Part shown: positions 47,407 through 56,152 of the stretch, in pieces
Numbering within the stretch: the first letter of the stretch is position 1
How the letters are laid out: each line of letters opens with the position of its first letter
Assembly (NCBI RefSeq): GCF_006337105.1
Contig: NZ_CP040871.1
Span: forward strand, 1-64,000
DNA length: 64,000 bases
Direction of reading: 5' to 3'
Source of the DNA: Thermomonas aquatica
GTDB lineage: Bacteria > Pseudomonadota > Gammaproteobacteria > Xanthomonadales > Xanthomonadaceae
Program-made: the position numbers and the translations under genes
The notes under the pieces: model-generated
Told to the model about the DNA's origin: nothing
What the model saw: the letters and a program-made list of their open reading frames with translations, nothing else
Databases searched by the model: none

Positions 47407-48329
47407 CGCGCGTACCGGCCCCCGTGGTGGTGTTCGCCTACAACCGCCCGGTTCACTTGCAACGCACCCTGGACGCATTGGCAGCCTGCCGCCTGGCGGA
47501 CCAGACCGAGGTGTTCGCCTTCGCAGACGGGCCACGCAACGCCGCCGCCGCGACGGCCATCCGGCAGGTCCGCGAGGTGCTGGCGCAGGAAGCGACGCGG
47601 GGGCGCTTCGCCGGTTTCCATATTGACGCCTCCGAGGCCAATCGCGGATTGGCGAACTCCATCATCCGAGGGGTCGGCAGCGTGATCGAGCGCCACGGCC
47701 GGGCGATCGTGCTGGAGGACGACCTGCTGGTGACGGCGGACTTCCTGGTGTTCATGAACGATTGCCTGGACTACTACGCGGAAGATGCTTCCGTGGGTGC
47801 GGTCACCGGATTTTGTCCATTGGAGTCGATGCCTGCTGGTTTTCGGGGCGATGTCTTCATGGCGATGCGCAATGCCAGCCACAGCTGGGGCACGTGGAGG
47901 CGGGTTTGGGATGGTGTCGATTGGTCCGCTGCCGGCAAGCAGCGCCTGGACCGCAAGTGGGCGGTGCGCCGCGAATTCAACCGCGAGGGCAACGATCGCT
48001 ACGACCGCTTGCGGCGGCAGATGGCGGGGAAGATCGACTCGTGGTCGATCCGCTTCGGCCTGTCCCTGTTCTTGCGCGGATTGGGGACGGTCTATCCCGC
48101 GGTGAATCGGGTCGGCAACACCGGCTACGACGGTAGCGGGGTGCATTGCGGCAGTGGGACGCCGATGAACGAGCGTATTGCGGAATCCGACTACACATTG
48201 CGCAAGGTCGCGTTGGACCCTGCCATCCAGCAGGCGTTTCATCGCACCTATTCCGGTCCCTTGCGTGGGCGCCTGCTGCGCGATGCATTGGCACGCTGGC
48301 CACGCTTGGCGGGTTGGTTGGGACGTTGA
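47403..48329 (+). CDS. Glycosyltransferase, GT-A fold
   Basis: A 308-residue protein beginning APVVVFAYNRPVHLQRTLDAL, the N-terminal nucleotide-binding strand of GT-A enzymes. IVLEDDLLVTADFLVFMN supplies the acidic metal-binding motif (EDD) near residue 105, and the central SHSWGTWRRVW region recalls GNT-I/sugar-transferase-like domains. It is the only GT-A enzyme in the locus. The stop overlaps the flippase start (TGATG). Confidence 0.82.
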   Translation: MTRVPAPVVVFAYNRPVHLQRTLDALAACRLADQTEVFAFADGPRNAAAATAIRQVREVLAQEATRGRFAGFHIDASEANRGLANSIIRGVGSVIERHGRAIVLEDDLLVTADFLVFMNDCLDYYAEDASVGAVTGFCPLESMPAGFRGDVFMAMRNASHSWGTWRRVWDGVDWSAAGKQRLDRKWAVRREFNREGNDRYDRLRRQMAGKIDSWSIRFGLSLFLRGLGTVYPAVNRVGNTGYDGSGVHCGSGTPMNERIAESDYTLRKVALDPAIQQAFHRTYSGPLRGRLLRDALARWPRLAGWLGR

Positions 48330-49876
48330 TGCACGGCGGCCACGGCCTGGGTGACGCTGCCCATCGCGCGCGCCAGCGCAGGCTGGGCGGGATGCTGGCG
48401 TATCTGCAGATCGCCCTGAACATCGGGATTGCGCTGGCGTACACGCCCTTCATGGTGCGCACGCTGGGCCAGGCCGACTACGGCCTGTTCGCGATTGCCG
48501 GCGCCATGGCCTCCTACCTCGTGATCCTGGACATGGGCCTGGCCGATTCGGTGGTCAGGCGGCTGGTGGGACTTCATGGCAAGGACGACCGCCAGGGTGA
48601 GCGCGACTTCCTCGGCTCGATGGTCTCGCTCTATGGCGTGCTGGGCCTGATGATCCTCGGCGCGGCGGCCATCGCGATCGCGTGCGTGCCGATGCTGTTC
48701 GGCGGCACCATGGCGCCCGACGCACTGAGCACCCTGCAGACCATGCTGGTTCCGTTGGGCATCAGCACCGCGGTGGTGGTGGCCGGCAACCCGCTCAATG
48801 CCACCCTGGTGGCGCACGAACGCTTCGTGTTCCTGCGGTCGCTGGAGATGGCCACGGTCGTGCTGGTGACCCTCGGCAACGTCGCCGCCTTGCTGCTGGG
48901 TGGCGGTGTGCTGTCGGTCGTGGTGGTCGCCAGCAGCGGCGCCATGCTGGCTACGCTTTGCAAATGGCTGATGGTGCGCGGCGGTTTGCGGCTTCCACTC
49001 GCGGCAAGGCACGTGGATCGGACGCAGCTCACCGGCATGTCGTCGTATGCCGCCCCGATCTTCGTGTCGATGCTGGTCGAGCAGATCTTCTGGAAACTCG
49101 ACAACATCCTGATCGGCGCCCGCCTGGGGGCGGCGGCGGTGGCGGTTTACGCGATCGGGGTGATGTTCAACAAGTACTTCATGGCGTTCGCCACCGCGAT
49201 CTCTCGGGTGATGATGCCGGACCTGGTGCGGCGCATCGATGCCGGCAGCGATACGACCGAACTGACCGGGCGATTGGTCGAGGTGTCCCGCTGGCAGGCC
49301 TTCGTGCTGATGCTCGTGTTGTCGGGGTTGGTGCTGTTCGGCGAGCATTTCATCCGCACCTGGATGGGGCCCGGATACGAGCTGTCGTACTGGGTGCTGG
49401 TGTGCACCCTGGGGCCGTATGCCTTCGAGTTGATCGGCAACGTCCGCAACGTGGTGCTGCAGGTCAAGGGCTTGTACTGGTGGCGGGCCGGCATCTTTCT
49501 GGCCGCGGCGCTGGTGAACATCCCGGCCACGCTGCTGGCCATGCGGCACTGGGGCATCGTCGGGGCTGCGGTGTGTACCGGTGGCGGCATCCTCGCGGCC
49601 TACATTGGCGTTGCCTGGGTGCTCTCGAGCAAGGCCGGTATCCCGGTATTCGGTTATCTGCGCGGCGTGTGGAAGGGCATCGCACCGGCGCTGTTGCTCA
49701 GCCTCCCCGTCGGGTGGGTGCTGCACCTTGGCTTGCCTGCGCAGGGTTGGTTTGCGCTGGCGCTGAAGATCGCGGTGTATACGCTGGTCTATCTCGGCCT
49801 GATGTGGGCGATCGCCCTGAATGGCGTTGAGCGCATGCAGGTCCGAGGCGTTTTGGCGGGCGGGCGACGCGGATGA
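48329..49876 (+). CDS. wzx: Polysaccharide flippase (Wzx, PST/MATE family)
   Basis: A 515-residue protein with about 12-14 transmembrane helices. It begins MHGGHGLGDAAHRARQRRLG before the first helix (LQIALNIGIALAYTPFMV); the pattern TPFMVRTLGQADYGLFAIAGA is a familiar PST exporter opening. The Polysacc_synt domain spans most of the chain. It flips lipid-linked repeat units for polymerisation. The upstream in-frame extension lies inside the preceding gene and is rejected. Confidence 0.88.
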   Translation: MHGGHGLGDAAHRARQRRLGGMLAYLQIALNIGIALAYTPFMVRTLGQADYGLFAIAGAMASYLVILDMGLADSVVRRLVGLHGKDDRQGERDFLGSMVSLYGVLGLMILGAAAIAIACVPMLFGGTMAPDALSTLQTMLVPLGISTAVVVAGNPLNATLVAHERFVFLRSLEMATVVLVTLGNVAALLLGGGVLSVVVVASSGAMLATLCKWLMVRGGLRLPLAARHVDRTQLTGMSSYAAPIFVSMLVEQIFWKLDNILIGARLGAAAVAVYAIGVMFNKYFMAFATAISRVMMPDLVRRIDAGSDTTELTGRLVEVSRWQAFVLMLVLSGLVLFGEHFIRTWMGPGYELSYWVLVCTLGPYAFELIGNVRNVVLQVKGLYWWRAGIFLAAALVNIPATLLAMRHWGIVGAAVCTGGGILAAYIGVAWVLSSKAGIPVFGYLRGVWKGIAPALLLSLPVGWVLHLGLPAQGWFALALKIAVYTLVYLGLMWAIALNGVERMQVRGVLAGGRRG

Positions 49877-51054
49877 GTGAGCCCCGGCCCTGGATTGCCT
49901 ATGTGGGTCCGTTCCCCTATCCGGCAGGCGGCGCGGCGTCGCGGCGCGTGCTGGGCATGGCCCAGAGCATTGCGCAGTCGGGTCATGACGTGGTGGTGGC
50001 CAGTGGGTCGGGGTCATCGGAAGCGGACGCGGGAGTCCTGGTGCCGCAAGGGGACGGCATCGCCTACTGCCTGCTGCCGGAGCGAACCGCGGAACACTGG
50101 CCGCGTCCGTTGCGTCGCTTCCGCTACGCATGGATGGGCGAGCGCACCGTGGCGTGGCTGGCCTCGCGACCGACGCTGCCGCAGGCGGTCGTGCTCTACA
50201 GCGGTTACACGCCGTACCTGCAGCGCCTGCTGCCGTGGTGTCACCGCAATGGTGTACGCCTGCTGTTCGATGCAGTGGAATGGTACGAGCCCGCGCATCC
50301 ATCGGGTTACCTCACATCGCCCTACCAATGGAACATCGAATGGGCGATGCGCCGCCTGGTACCGAAGGTCGATGCCGTGATCGCGATCAGTCGCTACCTG
50401 GCCGACTATTACCGGGCGCGCGGCCTTCCGGTGGAGATCGTGCCGCCGACCACCGGGGCGATCGCGCCGGGTCCATGGCAGCCGGATCCTGCATTGCGCC
50501 TGTGCTACGCCGGCAACCCCGGCTACAAGGACGACCTGGGGGCGGTGCTGCGGGCCGTGGCCGCGCTGGCGGGGCAGGGCGCCGCGATCCATCTGACGGT
50601 CGCCGGGCCCGCGCGCCAGGACGTGCTGCGCCTCCTCGGCGCGCCGCACGAGCGGGAGATTCCCTGGTTGCGCACGCCCGGCATGCTGGCGCACGGGGAC
50701 GTGCAGCGGCTGGTGGGCAGCACGGATTTCAGTATCCTTGTCCGGCAGCCATGTCGCACGTCGCAGGCGGGCTTCCCGACCAAGTTCGTCGAAAGCTTCG
50801 CGTGCGGGACGCCGGTCATCGCCAACCTCACCAGCGACCTGCACCTGCACCTGCGGGACGGGGAGACGGGGCTGGTGTGCGACGGGCCCGATGCCGTAGC
50901 CATTGCAGCGACGCTGGAGCGCGCCCTGGCGATGGATGCGTCGGTGCTGCGCCGGATGCGCGCTGCCTGCATCGGCCATGCATCCACCGCGTTCCATCCC
51001 TCGGGTTACGCGACGGCCCTGCACGACCTGCTCCAGCACCAGACGCACCAATGA
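49873..51054 (+). CDS. Glycosyltransferase, GT-B fold (group 1 type)
   Basis: A 393-residue GT-B protein with IAYVGPFPYPAGGAASRRVLGMAQ, whose Gly/Ala-rich acceptor loop parallels the 44948 gene, then LFDAVEWYEPAH. The donor side has LCYAGNPGYKDD and RTSQAGFPTKFVESFACGTPVIAN. It appears paralogous to the 44948 product. ATGA overlap with wzx. It is followed after ten bases by the epimerase gene with its own ribosome site AAGGAAG. Confidence 0.83.
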   Translation: MSEPRPWIAYVGPFPYPAGGAASRRVLGMAQSIAQSGHDVVVASGSGSSEADAGVLVPQGDGIAYCLLPERTAEHWPRPLRRFRYAWMGERTVAWLASRPTLPQAVVLYSGYTPYLQRLLPWCHRNGVRLLFDAVEWYEPAHPSGYLTSPYQWNIEWAMRRLVPKVDAVIAISRYLADYYRARGLPVEIVPPTTGAIAPGPWQPDPALRLCYAGNPGYKDDLGAVLRAVAALAGQGAAIHLTVAGPARQDVLRLLGAPHEREIPWLRTPGMLAHGDVQRLVGSTDFSILVRQPCRTSQAGFPTKFVESFACGTPVIANLTSDLHLHLRDGETGLVCDGPDAVAIAATLERALAMDASVLRRMRAACIGHASTAFHPSGYATALHDLLQHQTHQ

Positions 51055-51064
51055 AGGAAGACGA

Positions 51065-52012
51065 ATGCAAGCGTTGATAACCGGCGGCGCCGGGTTCATC
51101 GGATCGAACATCGCCAGGGCATTGACCGCAGAGGGTTGGGGCGTGCGCGTGCTGGACGACCTGTCGTCCGGATACCGCGCCAACCTGGACGGACTGCCGG
51201 TCGACTTCCGCCACGGCGATGTGCGCGATCCGCTGGCGGTGGCGGATGCCGTTGCCGGTTGCGACGTAGTGTTCCACCTTGCGGCGTCGGTGGGCAACAA
51301 GCGGTCGATCGATGATCCGATCGGCGATGCCTCGATCAACGTCATCGGAACCCTGCAGGTGCTGGAAGCCGCGCGCCGGTCCGGCGTGCGCAAGATCGTG
51401 GTGTCCTCGTCCGCCGGCATCTACGGCGAACTGCGCACCGTGCCGATCCATGAAAGCCATCCGCTGGATCCGCTGACCCCGTACGGCGCGTCGAAGCTGT
51501 GCATGGAGAAGCAATGCCTGGCTTATGCGGCCACGCATGGCATCGAGGCCGTGGCCCTGCGCTACTTCAACGTCTACGGGCCGAACCAGCGATTCGATGC
51601 TTATGGCAATGTCATTCCGATATTTGTCTTCAATGCCTTGCAGGGGCGTCCGATCACGATTTTCGGTGACGGCATGCAGACCCGCGACTTCGTCAACGTC
51701 GCGGACGTCGTGCAGGCGAACATCAAGGCTGCGACGGCACCCGGCGTCACCGGCGCATTCAACATCGCCAGCGCCTCTCAGACGCGGATCCTCGATCTCG
51801 CAGTTGCCGTTAAGGACGGGCTTGGCGTGCCGGTCGATATCGAGTTCGGTCCGCTGCGAGCCGGGGACGTGGAGCACAGCCTTGCCGACATCGAGGCCGC
51901 ATCCAATGCGTTCGGCTACCAGCCTGCCATCACGATGGAAGACGGGTTGCCCGAATACCTGGCCTGGGCCAGGGGCGAGGCCCCGCGTACCGGCACGTCC
52001 CAAGGAAATTGA
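51065..52012 (+). CDS. NAD-dependent sugar-nucleotide epimerase (UDP-hexosamine/uronate C4 epimerase type)
   Basis: A 315-residue extended SDR. Motifs are TGGAGFIGSN at the NAD site, VVFHLAASVG, the catalytic serine region VSSSAGIYGE, YGASK with the catalytic Tyr-Lys pair, and RYFNVYGPNQRFDAYGNVIP. The sequence suits WbpP/TviC/GalE-like epimerases. With the TviB-type dehydrogenase of the same locus it most simply interconverts UDP-GlcNAcA and UDP-GalNAcA or the parent UDP-HexNAc. The start at 51065 is set by the Rossmann motif and the ribosome site AAGGAAG. Confidence 0.85.
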   Translation: MQALITGGAGFIGSNIARALTAEGWGVRVLDDLSSGYRANLDGLPVDFRHGDVRDPLAVADAVAGCDVVFHLAASVGNKRSIDDPIGDASINVIGTLQVLEAARRSGVRKIVVSSSAGIYGELRTVPIHESHPLDPLTPYGASKLCMEKQCLAYAATHGIEAVALRYFNVYGPNQRFDAYGNVIPIFVFNALQGRPITIFGDGMQTRDFVNVADVVQANIKAATAPGVTGAFNIASASQTRILDLAVAVKDGLGVPVDIEFGPLRAGDVEHSLADIEAASNAFGYQPAITMEDGLPEYLAWARGEAPRTGTSQGN

Positions 52013-52013
52013 C

Positions 52014-53048
52014 ATGTTCGAAAACAAGACGCTCCTGGTCAGCGGCGGCACCGGCTCCTTCGGCAACGCTGTGCTGCGCCGGTTCCTGCAAACCGGCATC
52101 GGTGAAGTCCGCATCCTCAGCCGCGACGAGAAGAAGCAGGACGACATGCGCAAGCGCCATGCGTCGGGAAAGCTGAAGTTCTACATCGGCGACGTGCGCG
52201 ACCCGGCCAGCGTGATGAACGCGATGCGCGGGGTGGATTACGTGTTCCATGCGGCGGCGCTCAAGCAGGTGCCTTCCTGCGAGTTCCACCCGATGGAAGC
52301 GGTGAAGACCAATGTCATCGGTACCGAGAATGCCACCGAGGCCGCGATCCAGTGCGGCGTGAAGCGCATGATCTGCCTGAGTACCGACAAGGCGGTGTAT
52401 CCGATCAACGCCATGGGCATTTCCAAGGCGATGATGGAGAAGGTGTTCGTGGCCAAGTCGCGCAACGTCGATCCGGCGAAGACCACGATCTGCGGCACCC
52501 GCTACGGCAACGTCATGGCTTCGCGGGGGTCGGTGATCCCGTTGTTCGTCAACCAGATCAACGCCGGCACGCCGATCACCATCACCGACCCGGAAATGAC
52601 CCGGTTCATGATGACCCTGGACGACGCGGTGGACCTGGTGCTGTACGCCTTCGAGCACGGCAACAGCGGCGACATCTTCGTGCAGAAGGCGCCGGCGGCG
52701 ACCATGCACACGCTGGCCCGTGCGCTGACCGAGCTGCTCGGCAAGCCGGACCATCCCATCCAGATCATCGGCACCCGCCATGGCGAGAAGAAGCACGAAA
52801 CCCTGCTCAGTCGTGAGGAAATGGCCCACGCCGAAGACCTCCCCGGCTATTTTCGCGTCCCGCCGGACCTGCGCGACCTGAACTACGGCAAGTACGTGGA
52901 GCAGGGCGAGAAGCGCATCAGCGAGGCGGAGGACTACACCTCGGCCAATACCGAGCGACTGGACGTGGACGGGATGAAGGCGCTGTTGATGAAACTCGAC
53001 TTCATCCGTGACCTGGTCGCCGGCCGTCCGGCCGTGCCGGTGGATTGA
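52014..53048 (+). CDS. fnlA: UDP-GlcNAc 4,6-dehydratase/5-epimerase (FnlA/CapE/WbjB)
   Basis: A 344-residue SDR. It begins MFENKTLLVSGGTGSFGNAV and has FHAAALKQVPSCEFHPMEAV, the LSTDKAVYPINAMGISKAMMEKV active-site region (Met-Lys instead of Tyr-Lys, typical for this subfamily) and TRYGNVMASRGSVIPLF. The enzyme starts the UDP-L-FucNAc/UDP-L-QuiNAc pathway. Directly followed by fnlB and fnlC, the complete three-enzyme set. Ribosome site AAGGA precedes the ATG. Confidence 0.93.
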   Translation: MFENKTLLVSGGTGSFGNAVLRRFLQTGIGEVRILSRDEKKQDDMRKRHASGKLKFYIGDVRDPASVMNAMRGVDYVFHAAALKQVPSCEFHPMEAVKTNVIGTENATEAAIQCGVKRMICLSTDKAVYPINAMGISKAMMEKVFVAKSRNVDPAKTTICGTRYGNVMASRGSVIPLFVNQINAGTPITITDPEMTRFMMTLDDAVDLVLYAFEHGNSGDIFVQKAPAATMHTLARALTELLGKPDHPIQIIGTRHGEKKHETLLSREEMAHAEDLPGYFRVPPDLRDLNYGKYVEQGEKRISEAEDYTSANTERLDVDGMKALLMKLDFIRDLVAGRPAVPVD

Positions 53049-53049
53049 C

Positions 53050-54156
53050 ATGAAGGTCCTGGTCACCGGTGCCGACGGCTTCATCGGCAGGAACCTGCGC
53101 GTCGCCCTGGGCGAACGCGAAGGCTTCGAGGTATTGCCGGTCACGCGCGCCAGCAGCGAGGCCGACCTGGCCGCGGCCGCCGCGGGCGCGGACGCCGTCA
53201 TCCACCTGGCAGGCGTCAACCGGCCAACGGATCCCGTCGAGTTCGCGACCGGCAATGCCGACTTCACTGCGCGCCTGTGCGCATTGCTGTCGGCCACCGG
53301 GCGCGCCATCCCGGTCGCGTTCGCCTCGTCGATCCAGGCGGCGCGCGACAACGCCTACGGCGCCAGCAAGCGCGCCGCGGAAGCGCATCTCGCGGCGTAC
53401 GGCGAGGCCACCGGGGCAAGCGTCGCGCTGTACCGCTTCGCCAACGTGTTCGGCAAGTGGAGCCGACCCGATTACAACTCCGCGGTGGCCACCTTCTGCC
53501 ACAACATCGCCCGCGGCCTGCCGATCCGCATCGACGATCCATCGGTGCCGTTGCGGCTGATCTACATCGACGACGTGGTGGCCGAGCTGCTGCGATTCCT
53601 CGCCGATCCGGGGCAGGGCGTGCGCTTCCCTGAGCCCGGTCCGGTGCATGCCACGACCGTGGGCGAACTGGCACGGCAGGTCGAGGCCTTTCGGGACGTG
53701 CGCAGCACCCTGGTCAGCGAGCGCGTGGGCACCGGGCTGGTGCGGGCGCTGTACGCGACCTATGTGAGCTTCCTCCCGCCCGGGTCGTTCAGCTACCCGG
53801 TGCCGATGCACGGCGATGCACGCGGCGTGTTCGTGGAAATGCTGAAGACGCCGGACTGCGGGCAGTTCTCGTTCTTCACCGCGCATCCCGGCGTGACCCG
53901 CGGCGGCCATTACCACCACACCAAGACCGAGAAGTTCCTGGTGATCAAGGGTCGCGCGCGGTATCGCTTCCGCGAGCTGCTCACCGACCAGACCTTCGAG
54001 GTCGAGAGCGACGGCGGCACCGCGCTGGTGGTCGAGACCATCCCCGGCTGGGCGCACGACATCACCAACATCGGCGACGACGAACTGGTGGTGATGCTGT
54101 GGGCGAACGAGATCTTCGACCGGCAACGACCCGACACGGTGGCGAGCAAGGTATGA
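53050..54156 (+). CDS. fnlB: Bifunctional SDR/cupin reductase-epimerase (FnlB/CapF/WbjC)
   Basis: A 368-residue two-domain protein. Residues 1-245 are an SDR (VLVTGADGFIGRNLRVAL, VIHLAGVNRP, NAYGASKRAAE). Residues 255-368 are a cupin (MHGDARGVFVEML, GGHYHHTKTEKFLVIKG with metal-binding histidines). CapF-type enzymes epimerise C3 and reduce C4 of the FnlA product to UDP-L-TalNAc (6-deoxy). It starts one base after the fnlA stop and overlaps fnlC by ATGA. Confidence 0.93.
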   Translation: MKVLVTGADGFIGRNLRVALGEREGFEVLPVTRASSEADLAAAAAGADAVIHLAGVNRPTDPVEFATGNADFTARLCALLSATGRAIPVAFASSIQAARDNAYGASKRAAEAHLAAYGEATGASVALYRFANVFGKWSRPDYNSAVATFCHNIARGLPIRIDDPSVPLRLIYIDDVVAELLRFLADPGQGVRFPEPGPVHATTVGELARQVEAFRDVRSTLVSERVGTGLVRALYATYVSFLPPGSFSYPVPMHGDARGVFVEMLKTPDCGQFSFFTAHPGVTRGGHYHHTKTEKFLVIKGRARYRFRELLTDQTFEVESDGGTALVVETIPGWAHDITNIGDDELVVMLWANEIFDRQRPDTVASKV

Positions 54157-55307
54157 ACGAACACGTCATGGCCCGGCGCAAGCTGAAGGTCGCCACCATT
54201 GTCGGCACCCGCCCGGAGATCATCCGGCTGTCGCGGGTGATCGCAGCGCTGGATGCCCATTGCGACAACGTCCTGGTGCACACCGGCCAGAACTACGACT
54301 ACGAACTCAACGGGATCTTCTTCGACGACCTCGGCATCCGTCGGCCCGACGTGTTCCTGGAGGCGGCCGGCGCCACCGGTGCGGAGACCATCGGCAAGGT
54401 CATCATCGCCGCCGACCGGGCGCTGGCCGACATCCAGCCGGACGCGGTGCTGGTGCTGGGCGACACCAACAGCTGCCTGGCGGTGATCCCGGCCAAGCGC
54501 CGCAAGATCCCGATCTTCCACATGGAAGCCGGCAACCGCTGCTTCGACATGCGGGTGCCAGAGGAGATCAACCGGCGGATCGTCGACCACACCGCCGACA
54601 TCAACCTGACCTACAGCGACATCGCCCGCGAATACCTGCTGGCCGAAGGCCTGCCGCCCGACAGGATCATCAAGACAGGCAGCCCGATGTGCGAGGTGCT
54701 GGCGCACTACGCGCCCAGGATCGCGGCATCCGATGCGCTCGACCGCCTGGGCCTGCGGCCCGGCGGCTACTTCCTGGTCAGCGCGCACCGCGAGGAGAAC
54801 ATCGAGTCCGACCGCAACTTCGGGGGCCTCGTTGAGGCGCTCAACGCGGTGGCCGCCGCCTACGACCTGCCGGTGGTGGTCTCCACGCACCCGCGCACCC
54901 GCAAGCGCATCGACGCGCTGGCCATCAGCCTCGACGCCCGCGTGCAACTGCTCAAGCCGCTTGGCTTCAGCGACTACGTGCGCCTGCAGATGGATGCCAA
55001 GGCGGTGTTGTCCGACAGCGGGACGATCAGCGAGGAAGCCTCGATCCTGAACTTCCGCGCGCTCAACCTGCGCGAGGCGCACGAGCGGCCGGAAGCGATG
55101 GAGGAGGGCGCGGTGATGATGGTCGGCATGAACGTCGAGCGGGTGATGCAGGGGCTGGCGGTCCTGGAGTCGCAGCCCGTCGGCGACGAGCGGATGCTGC
55201 GCCAGGTGGCGGACTACTCGATGCCGAACGTGTCCGACAAGGTGGTACGGATCCTCCACAGCTACGTGGATTACGTGAACCAGGTAGTGTGGAAGAAGTG
55301 GGGATGA
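54153..55307 (+). CDS. fnlC: UDP-N-acetylglucosamine 2-epimerase family, L-fucosamine type (FnlC/CapG/WbjD)
   Basis: A 384-residue WecB-like 2-epimerase. Motifs are IVGTRPEIIRLSRVIAAL, HTGQNYDYELNGIFF, VLGDTNSCLAVIPAKRRKI, HMEAGNRCFDMRVPEEINRR and DSGTISEEASIL. The HMEAGNRCFD and EEASIL forms are typical of CapG/WbjD, which makes UDP-L-FucNAc from the FnlB product. It completes the pathway. A second ATG (codon 6) could also serve as start. Confidence 0.92.
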   Translation: MNEHVMARRKLKVATIVGTRPEIIRLSRVIAALDAHCDNVLVHTGQNYDYELNGIFFDDLGIRRPDVFLEAAGATGAETIGKVIIAADRALADIQPDAVLVLGDTNSCLAVIPAKRRKIPIFHMEAGNRCFDMRVPEEINRRIVDHTADINLTYSDIAREYLLAEGLPPDRIIKTGSPMCEVLAHYAPRIAASDALDRLGLRPGGYFLVSAHREENIESDRNFGGLVEALNAVAAAYDLPVVVSTHPRTRKRIDALAISLDARVQLLKPLGFSDYVRLQMDAKAVLSDSGTISEEASILNFRALNLREAHERPEAMEEGAVMMVGMNVERVMQGLAVLESQPVGDERMLRQVADYSMPNVSDKVVRILHSYVDYVNQVVWKKWG

Positions 55308-55377
55308 GCGGGATGCGAACCATGCCCGGCAGGCGCTGGCTACCCACTATTTCCATTTTGATCGGAAGCGCAAACGA

Positions 55378-56070
55378 ATGAACAGCCAAGACTTGATTAC
55401 TTCCCACTACGACTACGAGTATTTCTATCGCTCGCAACGGGCGACCGGTGAGATCGGCGGCAGAGCGAACCTCTTCAAGTTTCAACCATACATAAAATCC
55501 AGTGACGACGTGCTCGACTTCGGCTCTGGTGGAGGGTTCTTGCTCAACAACATTTCATGCGCAACCAAGACTGGTGTCGAGCTGAATCCGCACGCCAGGC
55601 GCTACTGTGAGGAAAACCACGGCTTCAAGGTGCATGCTTCGCTCGACGAGGTCGAGGATGGTCGTTTCGATGTGGTCATAAGCAATCACTGCATCGAACA
55701 TGTCAAAGATCCGTATCACACCATCGAGAAACTAAAGGGGAAGCTGAGGCCCGGTGGCAGGATCGTGATCTGTGTTCCGATCGATTCTTATTCTTACAGA
55801 TGGGTTCCGAATGACGTCTGCAATCACCTGTACAGCTTTAGCCCAATGAACCTCGGAAATATCCTTCAGGGCGCAGGCTTTACATGCATAGAATCCCGAG
55901 CGTTACTGCATAAGTGGGTGCCCAAATATCGGATGTTCATTCGCCTATTCGGGTTCAAGATATTTCATTGGTTGAGTTACCTTTACGGGAATTTCATTTA
56001 CAACACGTTGCCTATACGCAGAAAGACCAAATGGAACCAGGTGCTCGCCACCGGACTGAAAGAAGCATGA
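55378..56070 (+). CDS. SAM-dependent methyltransferase, low-G+C insert
   Basis: A 230-residue class I methyltransferase with motif I VLDFGSGGGFLL, the acidic motif GVELNPHARRYCEE, NHCIEHVKDPYHTIEKL and GGRIVICVPID. It probably methylates a sugar or modifies a chain end. Base composition is very different from its neighbours: 32 of 60 G+C at 55501-55560 and 25 of 60 at 55981-56040, versus 42 of 60 at 54781-54840. This points to separate acquisition. A 25-codon mini-ORF bridges it to fnlC through two ATGA overlaps. Confidence 0.85.
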   Translation: MNSQDLITSHYDYEYFYRSQRATGEIGGRANLFKFQPYIKSSDDVLDFGSGGGFLLNNISCATKTGVELNPHARRYCEENHGFKVHASLDEVEDGRFDVVISNHCIEHVKDPYHTIEKLKGKLRPGGRIVICVPIDSYSYRWVPNDVCNHLYSFSPMNLGNILQGAGFTCIESRALLHKWVPKYRMFIRLFGFKIFHWLSYLYGNFIYNTLPIRRKTKWNQVLATGLKEA

Positions 56071-56152
56071 CTGGAACAGACCGGCTGGGGCATTTGGAAT
56101 AGTGGCCATTGCCTCGCAATCCCAATGCGACGAGCGCACGAGCGATCCTTGA

